Source: Campylobacterales bacterium (lineage in GTDB: Bacteria > Campylobacterota > Campylobacteria > Campylobacterales > QNZT01). From it: a stretch of 8,572 bases of DNA. The notes beneath the pieces are model-generated. The model ran no database searches. It had not been told where the DNA came from and saw only the letters and a program-made list of their open reading frames with translations. A program made the translations under genes and the position numbers. Each line of letters opens with the position of its first letter. Position 1 is the stretch's first letter. Location of the stretch: contig JALSQA010000338.1 in NCBI GenBank assembly GCA_026985685.1, positions 1 through 8,572 on the forward strand, given 5' to 3'. This document shows, one piece after another, positions 1-5,597 of this stretch.

Positions 1-194
1 CAAACACCGACAAAAGAGAGATTAAAGTATATGATTATGAAAATGTTACCCTGAAACGTGGGGAAGAACTTGGAATGTTCATGATGGGTTCAACCGTAGT
101 GATGCTTTTTGAAGAGGGATTTGTTGATCTTCAAGAGAACCTGCAAGGCAAAAAAGTACGCTTTGGGGATGTGGTCGCTTTTAGAAGAGGCTAG
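1..194 (+). CDS. psd: Phosphatidylserine decarboxylase, C-terminal part (partial)
   Basis: This is the 3' end of a gene entering from the left; the reading frame begins at position 3 and stops at TAG 192-194, giving 63 visible residues. The motif GEELGMFMMGSTVVMLFEEG matches the end of phosphatidylserine decarboxylase, which converts phosphatidylserine to phosphatidylethanolamine at the inner membrane. In this family the proenzyme cuts itself before the Ser of the (L/M)GST motif, and that Ser becomes the pyruvoyl cofactor. Here the Ser codon is at 90-92, so the small alpha chain would be 34 residues, the usual size. The N-terminal part lies outside the window. No downstream partner follows on this strand: the next gene is convergent and a hairpin lies between them. 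The identification rests on the motif and chain length. Confidence 0.88.
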   Translation, partial: NTDKREIKVYDYENVTLKRGEELGMFMMGSTVVMLFEEGFVDLQENLQGKKVRFGDVVAFRRG

Positions 195-201
195 AGTATT
201 T

Positions 202-230
202 TAGAAAAGAGAATTAAACTCTCTTTTCTA
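202..230. terminator. Bidirectional hairpin between convergent genes
   Basis: A perfect 11-bp inverted repeat (TAGAAAAGAGA at 202-212 and its complement at 220-230) with a 7-nt loop lies 7 bases after the psd stop and 9 bases before the end of the convergent comEA-like gene. The position suits a shared terminator. The stem is A/T-rich and no clean T-run follows directly on either strand, so termination strength is uncertain. Confidence 0.6.
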
Positions 231-239
231 GTTGGTTTG

Positions 240-737
240 TTATTTTTTCTTTTTTGCTTTGACTTTTTTCAAAGATTTTTTTGCTTTGCTTGTTGCTTTT
301 TTCTTTGCTTTAGCTTCAGCTCTTTTGGTTTTGTCTCCAGCTACTTTTTTAACTCTTTTAGTTTTTTTAAGAGCTTTGGTTTTAGCTGATTTTGCTTTGC
401 TTGTTGCTTTTTCTTTAACAGCTGTTTTTTTAGTGGAAGCTTTTTTCTTAAGTGATTTAGCTTTAGAAGTTGTTTTTCTTGCTTTTGTAATTTTTTTGTC
501 TGCGTTTTTGATGCCTTTTTTTGCATTGTCTGCTATCTCATCACCGATACCTGGGATAGCTTTCAAATCATCAGCAGATTTTATTTTGTGACTTCTTCTG
601 TATTTCATGATAGCAGCAGCACGTTTTTCACCGATACCTTTGATACTCATCAAATCTTCTTTAGAAGCAGTTTGGAAATTCATCGCTAAAAGCGATACAG
701 CAGTAAATGTTAAAAGTAGTAGTAACTTTTTAATCAT
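240..737 (-). CDS. Exported ComEA-like helix-hairpin-helix protein with histone H1-like Lys/Ala tail
   Basis: The protein has 165 residues and three parts. Residues 1-18 look like a Sec signal peptide (MIKK, then a Leu-rich hydrophobic run ending SLLA). Residues 20-76 hold a ComEA-type double helix-hairpin-helix with two hairpins, IKGIGEKRAAAI (32-43) and IPGIGDEIADN (61-71). This fold binds DNA backbone without sequence preference, and exported single-domain versions act in DNA uptake during natural transformation. Residues 78-165 are almost only Lys, Ala, Ser, Thr and Arg, with SKAK repeats near 91, 113 and 150, like a histone H1 or AlgP tail. The ATG has a clean AAGGAGAT site 3 bases upstream (741-748). 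A TATAAT -10 lies at 770-775. The head suggests periplasmic double-stranded DNA binding; the tail is unusual for ComEA. A nucleoid role would need the signal peptide call to be wrong. Confidence 0.8.
   Translation of the reverse strand: MIKKLLLLLTFTAVSLLAMNFQTASKEDLMSIKGIGEKRAAAIMKYRRSHKIKSADDLKAIPGIGDEIADNAKKGIKNADKKITKARKTTSKAKSLKKKASTKKTAVKEKATSKAKSAKTKALKKTKRVKKVAGDKTKRAEAKAKKKATSKAKKSLKKVKAKKKK
280..412. repeat. Direct repeat inside the Lys/Ala tail coding region
   Basis: A 22-base stretch at 280-301 recurs at 391-412, 111 bases (37 codons) apart. It encodes the repeated ATSKAK peptide in the minus-strand gene. A third, diverged copy encodes TTSKAK. In-frame repeats like this can change tail length by slippage or recombination without breaking the reading frame. 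Confidence 0.6.
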
Positions 738-740
738 CTT

Positions 741-775
741 ATCTCCTTAAATAAAATTTATTCAAAAATATTATA
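741..775 (-). promoter_or_regulatory. Promoter and ribosome binding site of the comEA-like gene
   Basis: Read on the minus strand, GATATAAT (TATAAT at 775-770) is followed about 22 bases later by AAGGAGAT (748-741) and the ATG at 737. The TATAAT is a perfect sigma70 -10 box. No TTGACA-like -35 is visible at the right distance, which is normal for Campylobacterota. The short leader leaves no room for a riboswitch. Confidence 0.6.
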
Positions 776-823
776 TCGAAGAAAAAGTGAAATTATCGTG
801 AAAAAATAGAAATTAGAGAAAGT

Positions 824-855
824 ATTTCACAGAAGCCTTAAAGCTTCTATGAAAT
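824..855 (-). terminator. Hairpin terminator after glnA
   Basis: A 13-bp stem (arms 824-836 and 843-855) with a 6-nt loop begins 5 bases after the glnA stop. The single mismatch in DNA becomes a G-U pair in the glnA transcript. The tail after the stem on the minus strand reads ACTTTCTC, a weak U-tract. The tight position after the stop supports a terminator or 3'-end-protecting hairpin. Confidence 0.6.
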
Positions 856-860
856 ATAGA

Positions 861-2294
861 TTAACAAGAGTAAGTAGAGATATACTCAAATGGAGTAGGT
901 CTACCTTCAACAGGGATGACGTGTCTTTCAAACTGGTAATCAATATATGTTTTGATAAACTCTTCATCTAAAACAGCACTCAAGAAGTCATGATCATTTT
1001 CAAGTCCATCAAGAGCATCTCTTAAAGTATTTGCTAGTTCTGGAATTTTTCTCTCTTTGATCTCTTCACGAGTCAATTCAAAAAGATCTTCATTTACAGG
1101 TCCAACAAGATCATATCCACCAGCTTTGATACCATCAATACCAGCCATCATCAATGCAGTAAATGCAAGATATGGGCAAGATGAACTATCAGGGAATCTT
1201 GTTTCAATTCTTGTAGCTTTTTCACCAGCACCGTATGGAATACGACAAGCTGCTGATCTGTTTTGGCTAGAGTATGTCAAAATTCTTGGAGCTTCAAAAC
1301 CTGGCAATAATCTTTTGTAAGAGTTTGTACTAGGATTTGTAAATGCAGCAACAGCATCTTTATGTTTGAAAATACCACTTAAGTAATCAAGTGCAGTTTT
1401 GCTAAGGTTAGCATATTCACCCTCTGCATAGAATAGATTTTTGCCATCTTTCCATAGTGACTGGTGTACGTGCATACCATTACCATTATCATTGTAGATT
1501 GGTTTTGGCATGAAAGTCGCTGTTTTACCATTAAGGTGTGCCACCATTTTAACAACATATTTATATTTTTGAACATTATCAGCAGCTGTGATAATATCAC
1601 CAAATACAATACCTATCTCATGTTGACCCTGTGCAACTTCATGGTGACCTAAAACTACTTCAAGTCCAACTTCTTCAAGAACTTGCATCATCTCAGCTCT
1701 CAAGTCTACTGCTGAATCAGTTGGCATTACAGGGAAATAACCACCTTTGATTCTAGGTCTGTGACCCATGTTTCCAAACTCACCATAATCTTTTGTATCT
1801 GCCCAGTGACCTTCGTCTGTCTCTACTTTGAAAGCCTGTGCATTATCCTGGTCTGTAATTTTTACATCATCAAAGAGGAAAAATTCATTTTCAGGTCCAA
1901 AATATGCAGCATCACCGATACCTTGCTCTTCAAGATATTTCAATGCTTTCTTAGCGATTGAACGTGGACATTTTGCATAAAGTTCATTTTTGTAGATATC
2001 ATAAACATCACAAATAACACAGATTGTTGGATCAGCAGTAAAAGGATCTAAAAATGCACTATCTACATCTGGTTTGAGTAACATATCTGACTCATTGATT
2101 GGTTGCCAGTTTTCAATTGATGAACCATCAAATGGAAGACCAGCTTCTAACATCTCTGCACTAACTGCACTCATACGATATGAGATATGATGCCAAGCAC
2201 CTTTGATGTCTGTAAATCTAAAGTCTACAAACTCAACCTCGTTCTCTTCACAATACTTGTAAAATTCTTCTACGTTGTTAACGAATTTGCCCAT
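861..2294 (-). CDS. glnA: Type I glutamine synthetase
   Basis: This 477-residue protein makes glutamine from glutamate, ammonia and ATP in the cytoplasm, normally as a dodecamer. It has the usual length and all main GSI motifs: LPFDGSSI (53-60), the metal site GPENEFFLFD (133-142), GHHEVAQGQHEI (216-227), the ATP site around NDNGNGMHVHQS (268-279), the flap segment NPSTNSYKRLLPGFEAP (320-336) with its Glu, and RIETRFPD (362-369). At the place where E. coli GlnA has the adenylylated Tyr (NLYDLP), this protein reads NEDLFELT (401-408), with Phe405 instead of Tyr. GlnE-type adenylylation therefore looks impossible, as has been described for Helicobacter pylori. The ATG is preceded by TTAGGAGA. 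The gene has its own promoter and a terminator directly behind it, so it is probably monocistronic. No sigma54 (GG-N10-GC) site is visible upstream. Confidence 0.98.
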   Translation of the reverse strand: MGKFVNNVEEFYKYCEENEVEFVDFRFTDIKGAWHHISYRMSAVSAEMLEAGLPFDGSSIENWQPINESDMLLKPDVDSAFLDPFTADPTICVICDVYDIYKNELYAKCPRSIAKKALKYLEEQGIGDAAYFGPENEFFLFDDVKITDQDNAQAFKVETDEGHWADTKDYGEFGNMGHRPRIKGGYFPVMPTDSAVDLRAEMMQVLEEVGLEVVLGHHEVAQGQHEIGIVFGDIITAADNVQKYKYVVKMVAHLNGKTATFMPKPIYNDNGNGMHVHQSLWKDGKNLFYAEGEYANLSKTALDYLSGIFKHKDAVAAFTNPSTNSYKRLLPGFEAPRILTYSSQNRSAACRIPYGAGEKATRIETRFPDSSSCPYLAFTALMMAGIDGIKAGGYDLVGPVNEDLFELTREEIKERKIPELANTLRDALDGLENDHDFLSAVLDEEFIKTYIDYQFERHVIPVEGRPTPFEYISTYSC

Positions 2295-2300
2295 TTTTTC

Positions 2301-2331
2301 TCCTAAAATTTTAAAAAGTGGTGATATTGTA
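2301..2331 (-). promoter_or_regulatory. glnA promoter and ribosome binding site
   Basis: On the minus strand TACAAT (2331-2326) is a good sigma70 -10 box, followed by a leader of roughly 25 bases with AGGAGA just before the ATG at 2294. No -35 box and no NtrC/sigma54 signature are visible. The box sits inside a weak TGGT-N8-ACCA palindrome that could be chance. Confidence 0.55.
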
Positions 2332-2356
2332 CCAAAACTTTATAAAAACTTATATG

Positions 2357-2387
2357 AAAGAATTGATTAAAAAGTAATCAATTCTTT
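2357..2387 (-). terminator. 13-bp perfect hairpin spanning the stop codon of the PHP gene
   Basis: The arms 2357-2369 and 2375-2387 pair perfectly around a 5-nt loop. The PHP-family gene's TAA stop (2369-2367) lies within the distal arm, so the last codons form the proximal arm. It probably ends the PHP transcript and shields the glnA promoter, whose -10 lies 26 bases further on. The T-run after the stem on the minus strand is delayed by about 7 bases, so intrinsic termination may be partial. Confidence 0.55.
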
Positions 2388-3146
2388 TTCTCTTTGTTTA
2401 AAAGTAACACATTTGTTATACCCATATGCTTTTGCTAAAGTTTCAACTTCGTTAGAATATAGACTTACTTGTTCTGGTTTGTGAGCATCACTGCCAAAGG
2501 TTATAGGAATATCCAATGCACTGATCTCTTCTAGCAAAAGTGGTGAAGGATATGCCTGGGCGATAGGTTTTCTATAACCTGCCATATTGATTTCTATGAC
2601 CATATTTACTTTTTTGATAGCCACAAGGGCATCTTTGGCAAGTAATCGTATATCTTTCTTAGGCATATATTTAAAAACTTTTATCAAATCTAAGTGACCA
2701 ACTATGTCAAAATATCCACTTTTTGCCATAGCTTCTATAGCCTCAAAATACTCTTTCCAAATCAAATCTATATCTCTGTTTTTATACTCACCGATAAATT
2801 CTGGATTGTCAAATCCCCATTTTCCTATGAAGTGAACAGAACCGATGAGATAATCAACTTTTGCATTTAAAACACGTTTATCCATAAAGTTGGGTAGAAA
2901 ATCAACTTCATAACCATAAAGTATGTTAATCTGGTTTTTATATTTTTCTTGTAATGCTAAAATATCTTGTTCATAAGCAGCCATTTGATCAAACCGCATA
3001 CGGTATTTTGTATCAAAATCCATTGGTGCATGCTCGCTAAAACCAAAATATTGCGTATTTTTCTCTATCGCTTTTTGAATATATTCATCCATACTTCCTG
3101 TAGCATGGTTACATAATGTTGTGTGATTGTGTAAATCTACTTTCAT
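2367..3146 (-). CDS. PHP-family phosphatase, histidinol-phosphatase (HisJ/HisK-like)
   Basis: The 259-residue protein belongs to the PHP metallophosphoesterases and resembles the HisJ family, which removes phosphate from histidinol phosphate in histidine synthesis. Visible metal-site motifs, in order, are DLHNHTTLCNHA (His6, His8, His14), GFSEHAP (His39), YGYEVDF (Glu80), GSVHF (His105), DIVGHLDL (His151) and TFGSDAH (Asp220, His222). All family ligands appear present and the length is normal. The frame is open to an ATG at 3221, but MKVDLHNH at 3146 is the normal family start, and the longer version would add an atypical hydrophobic leader that runs into the divergent promoter. A GTGAGA lies upstream of the chosen ATG. 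It stands alone between glnA and the divergent chemotaxis unit, with no other his gene in view, so another phosphoester substrate is possible. Confidence 0.85.
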   Translation of the reverse strand: MKVDLHNHTTLCNHATGSMDEYIQKAIEKNTQYFGFSEHAPMDFDTKYRMRFDQMAAYEQDILALQEKYKNQINILYGYEVDFLPNFMDKRVLNAKVDYLIGSVHFIGKWGFDNPEFIGEYKNRDIDLIWKEYFEAIEAMAKSGYFDIVGHLDLIKVFKYMPKKDIRLLAKDALVAIKKVNMVIEINMAGYRKPIAQAYPSPLLLEEISALDIPITFGSDAHKPEQVSLYSNEVETLAKAYGYNKCVTFKQREKELITF

Positions 3147-3160
3147 GTTATTTGTCTCAC

Positions 3161-3187
3161 TTAATAAAAAATTAATAATGCCGATAC
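3161..3187 (+). promoter_or_regulatory. Possible FliA (sigma28) promoter of the chemotaxis unit
   Basis: GCCGATAC at 3180-3187 matches the sigma28 -10 consensus GCCGATAA at 7 of 8 positions. Exactly 11 bases upstream of it lies TTAATAAA (3161-3168), a poor match to the -35 TAAAGTTT. The predicted start would leave a leader of about 28 bases before the ATG at 3221. The placement before a cheZ-like gene makes this plausible, but the -35 is weak. Confidence 0.4.
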
Positions 3188-3198
3188 TATGACATAAG

Positions 3199-3204
3199 TA
3201 TAAC
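3199..3204 (+). promoter_or_regulatory. Alternative sigma70 -10 box for the chemotaxis unit
   Basis: TATAAC at 3199-3204 lies 16 bases before the ATG at 3221, which would give a very short leader but still leaves GGAAGAGA as ribosome binding site. On the other strand the same bases read TATACT and could serve the PHP gene. There is no -35 box for either direction. Confidence 0.35.
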
Positions 3205-3220
3205 ATAATGGAAGAGAACA

Positions 3221-3472
3221 ATGAACAAAGAGTATGATTTAGTATCAGATTTACGCAGTATAGAAGAAGATGCTGTGATACTTGATAAATTATTAAAAGA
3301 AAATTCTTCTAAAGATCAAGATTCAATACACAAGCTTTTAAAAGAGATTATTGCAAATGCAATAATTTGTCGTCAAAAAGCATTGACTTTGGTAGATCAA
3401 GAAGAAGAGGATCGTACAAAAAGTATAGTGACACCTAAAGAGGTTAGAGAGTTATTAGAAGATTTTGCATAA
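3221..3472 (+). CDS. Small acidic protein of unknown function upstream of cheZ
   Basis: I do not recognise this 83-residue protein. It is mostly charged and predicted helical (residues 5-63), with no signal peptide or membrane segment, so it should be cytoplasmic. Its last residues, TPKEVRELLEDFA (71-83), resemble the C-terminal CheY-P-binding peptide of E. coli CheZ and the C-terminus of the CheZ-like protein that follows it (AEIEALLESFAKK). The ATG has GGAAGAGA just upstream, and only 19 bases separate its stop from the next gene, so the two are almost certainly co-transcribed. A role in chemotaxis or flagellar switching is inferred only from the neighbour and the tail; the protein could equally be a small accessory or assembly factor. 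Confidence 0.75.
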   Translation: MNKEYDLVSDLRSIEEDAVILDKLLKENSSKDQDSIHKLLKEIIANAIICRQKALTLVDQEEEDRTKSIVTPKEVRELLEDFA

Positions 3473-3491
3473 TTGATTGAAAGGATAAAAA

Positions 3492-4181
3492 ATGACACAA
3501 GAAGAGTTAGATGCATTGATGGCAGGTGATTTGGATGAAGATATGGCGGTATTAGATGATGAAACACAAGAAGAAAAAACTGAGGAAAATAGTTCAAAAC
3601 ATACGATAGATGAAGATAATTATCGAGTTCAGGCAGACTCTGAATGGCCTCCGCCACCACCAACCGAAGATCACAAAGTAGTAGAACAGCTTGATGATGT
3701 GACTAAAGATTCTGAAAAAAAAGCAACCGAGATCATGGACAAACTAGAAGAGATCAATAATTTTGTCATGGATACAGAAGAAGAAGCAAATAATATAGTC
3801 GCTATCTTTGAAAAGAACATAGAAACATTTGAAAAACTTAGCCAAAAATTTCCTAATATCTCACTTTTTGCAAGCTCACTTGATGAAAATAAAAATGCTT
3901 TAGATAAAATCAATGGTATCATCGAAAAATCACAAGAGAGTGAAGATGAAATCATGATGATTATGGATATCATGCAGTATCAAGATATCCACCGTCAAAA
4001 GATAGAACGTGTTATCAATGTCATGAGAGCATTATCTAAGTACATGAATTCACTTTTTGCCTCTGATGTGGATGATACAAAACGTGTTAGTTCAGCTGTT
4101 CATATCGACGGTGATCAAAGTGATGATTTGGTTGATAGTGCTGAAATCGAAGCATTACTAGAGAGCTTTGCCAAAAAATAA
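3492..4181 (+). CDS. cheZ: CheZ-like CheY-P phosphatase (divergent CheZ-HP type)
   Basis: The 229-residue protein resembles the distant CheZ group of Helicobacter and Campylobacter (HP0170, Cj0700), which dephosphorylates CheY-P and so resets flagellar switching. The core reads MQYQDIHRQKIERVINVMRA (161-180). Asp165 and Gln169 match the catalytic Asp143 and Gln147 of E. coli CheZ (QDLTGQ) in spacing. The surrounding residues 60-195 look like the long helical hairpin of the family. The N-terminus, MTQEELDALMAGD, resembles the CheY-P-binding start of FliM (SQAEIDALL), and the C-terminus, AEIEALLESFAKK, resembles CheZ's CheY-binding tail. Between them lie an acidic linker and a five-proline run (53-57). 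AAGGA sits 6 bases before the ATG. It is followed by a U32 gene, an order I recall also from H. pylori (HP0170-HP0169). Confidence 0.88.
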   Translation: MTQEELDALMAGDLDEDMAVLDDETQEEKTEENSSKHTIDEDNYRVQADSEWPPPPPTEDHKVVEQLDDVTKDSEKKATEIMDKLEEINNFVMDTEEEANNIVAIFEKNIETFEKLSQKFPNISLFASSLDENKNALDKINGIIEKSQESEDEIMMIMDIMQYQDIHRQKIERVINVMRALSKYMNSLFASDVDDTKRVSSAVHIDGDQSDDLVDSAEIEALLESFAKK

Positions 4182-4203
4182 GCCACTTATAAATATATCT
4201 TGT

Positions 4204-4209
4204 TATAGT
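4204..4209 (+). promoter_or_regulatory. Possible -10 box before the U32 gene
   Basis: TATAGT at 4204-4209 lies 28 bases before the TTG start at 4238 in the 56-base gap after cheZ, leaving room for the AGGA binding site at 4226-4229. It is a one-mismatch sigma70 -10 without a visible -35. Readthrough from cheZ is equally possible because no strong terminator is seen in the gap. Confidence 0.35.
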
Positions 4210-4237
4210 GATAAAAACTATACACAGGATATGATAC

Positions 4238-5503
4238 TTGAAAAAAGCAGAACTTCTCTCTCCTGCGGGAAACTTTGAAAAACTAAAAATCGCACTCTCT
4301 TATGGGGCTGATGCTGTTTATGGCGGTGTTAGCCACTTCTCACTACGTATACGCTCTGGAAAAGAGTTCACTTATGATACTTTCCAAGAAGCTATAGAAT
4401 ATACGCATCAAAAAGGTAAAAAATTATACGTAACCGTTAATGGTTTTCCTTTTAACAATCAACTAAAAATGCTTGGTGACCATATCAAAAAGATAGCAGC
4501 TATGAAACCAGATGCCCTCATAGTCTCCACACCAGGTGTAATCAAAATGGCAAAAGATATAGCACCACAAATCCCTCTTCATCTGTCAACTCAGGCAAAT
4601 GTACTTAATTATCTCGATGCTGAGGTTTTCTATGAGATGGGTGTAGAGAGGATTATCGCTGCACGTGAAGTGAGTCTGAAAGATTTAAAAGGTATCAAAG
4701 AGCATTTACCAAATCTGGAGATAGAGATATTTGTTCATGGTTCTATGTGTTTTGCTTATAGTGGGCGTTGTCTGATCAGTTCACTGCAAAGCGGAAGAGT
4801 ACCAAATAGAGGTAGCTGTGCAAATGACTGTCGTTATGACTATACTCTTTATGCTGAAAATCCAGACAATGGTACCCTATTTAAGATAGAACAAGATGAA
4901 GCTGGAACACATATCATGAACGCCAAAGATATGAATATGGCTTCTCATGTAGATGAAATATTAGAGAGTGGAATTATTGATTCACTGAAGATAGAAGGAC
5001 GTACAAAAAGCCCATATTATGCAGCTATTACAGCTAGAAGTTATCGTATGGCGATAGATGATTTTTACGCACAGAAATTTGATGCAAAAAAATATGAAGA
5101 AGAACTTCTCACAACAAAACACAGAGGATTTAGTGATGCATATCTTTTTCAAAGACCACATGATAAAGACGATACACAAAATCTACAAACAGCGATGAGT
5201 GAAGGAACTTATGAAGTAAGTGGACTTGTTCAAGAAGATGGAGAATACTTCATGTGTAAATACAAAACCTATCCAAACGAACCTATAGAGTTGATCATAC
5301 CACCACAATCAGATATAAAAGAGATAGATAATGAACTTGGGACTATTTATGAGAAAGATGGCTTATGGTTTATACTCTTTAAAAAGATTATCACAAATAC
5401 AGACAAAGAGCTTCAAAGTGTTCATAGTGGTTATACACTGCCGATAAAATTACCAGGCAAACTTCCGCCATATACGATCATGCGTCAAAAAATAGATAGT
5501 TAA
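4238..5503 (+). CDS. U32 family protein, TrhP/YegQ-like tRNA hydroxylation enzyme
   Basis: The 421-residue protein carries the complete U32 signature EIFVHGSMCFAYSGRCLIS (163-181). It begins with the typical KKAELLSPAGNFEKLKIAL and has the YegQ-type block SLKIEGRTKSPYY (249-261). Cys171, Cys178, Cys194 and Cys198 (in GSCANDCRYDY) are the kind of cysteines that hold an iron-sulfur cluster in RNA-hydroxylating U32 proteins. TrhP (YegQ) uses prephenate to make 5-hydroxyuridine at tRNA position 34; RlhA acts on 23S rRNA. The older names 'collagenase' or 'protease' (PrtC, HP0169) do not fit well. YegQ similarity and the small C-terminal beta domain (about 325-421) favour TrhP, but the substrate is inferred. 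The start is TTG, with AGGA 8 bases upstream; an ATG at 4231 is out of frame. Confidence 0.88.
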   Translation: MKKAELLSPAGNFEKLKIALSYGADAVYGGVSHFSLRIRSGKEFTYDTFQEAIEYTHQKGKKLYVTVNGFPFNNQLKMLGDHIKKIAAMKPDALIVSTPGVIKMAKDIAPQIPLHLSTQANVLNYLDAEVFYEMGVERIIAAREVSLKDLKGIKEHLPNLEIEIFVHGSMCFAYSGRCLISSLQSGRVPNRGSCANDCRYDYTLYAENPDNGTLFKIEQDEAGTHIMNAKDMNMASHVDEILESGIIDSLKIEGRTKSPYYAAITARSYRMAIDDFYAQKFDAKKYEEELLTTKHRGFSDAYLFQRPHDKDDTQNLQTAMSEGTYEVSGLVQEDGEYFMCKYKTYPNEPIELIIPPQSDIKEIDNELGTIYEKDGLWFILFKKIITNTDKELQSVHSGYTLPIKLPGKLPPYTIMRQKIDS

Positions 5504-5517
5504 ATCATTCTATTTTT
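5488..5517 (+). terminator. Weak A/T hairpin across the U32 stop codon
   Basis: Arms AAAAATAGA (5488-5496) and TCTATTTTT (5509-5517) pair over 9 bp around a 12-nt loop containing the stop codon. The T-run is part of the stem. The stem is almost all A-T pairs, so it may only weaken readthrough into purE. Confidence 0.3.
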
Positions 5518-5558
5518 GATGTGAAATTGGCTTGTTCGTAAACTTTCAAGCTCTATTT

Positions 5559-5593
5559 TGATAAAATCTACATCAAAGTATAATTTTAGGAGA
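5559..5593 (+). promoter_or_regulatory. Probable promoter and ribosome binding site of the purE operon
   Basis: An extended -10 (TG-A-TAAAAT, 5559-5567) lies 30 bases before the TTG start of purE, and AGGAGA is at 5588-5593. A perfect TATAAT at 5579-5584 also exists but would start transcription inside the ribosome binding site. The 94-base gap is the only sizeable one before glyQ, so this promoter probably drives the whole run through the ATPase-nuclease pair and glyQ. No PurR box or riboswitch was recognised. Confidence 0.5.
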
Positions 5594-5597
5594 AGTT

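Noticed and set aside
232..591. Hydrophobic 119-codon frame on the plus strand opposite the comEA-like gene
   Set aside because: The Phe/Leu-rich 'membrane protein' is simply the reverse reading of Lys/Ala codons; the minus frame has a signal peptide, HhH domain, promoter and ribosome binding site.
2319..2335. TGGT-N8-ACCA palindrome over the glnA -10 as an operator
   Set aside because: Four-base arms are too short to support a regulator site from sequence alone.
3147..3221. N-terminal extension of the PHP gene to an ATG at 3221
   Set aside because: The family starts at the MKVDLHNH position, and the extension would cover the divergent promoter region and add an atypical hydrophobic leader.
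3221..4181. Toxin-antitoxin pair (small acidic protein followed by a larger one)
   Set aside because: The second gene has the CheZ catalytic Asp-x3-Gln and the known cheZ-U32 neighbourhood, so a chemotaxis unit explains the pair better.
4182..4237. Terminator between cheZ and the U32 gene
   Set aside because: Only 5-6 bp alternative A/T stems (for example TATAGT with ACTATA) with no T-run were found.
5579..5584. TATAAT directly before purE as the main promoter
   Set aside because: Transcription would begin within or after the AGGAGA ribosome binding site; the extended -10 at 5559-5567 leaves a usable leader.
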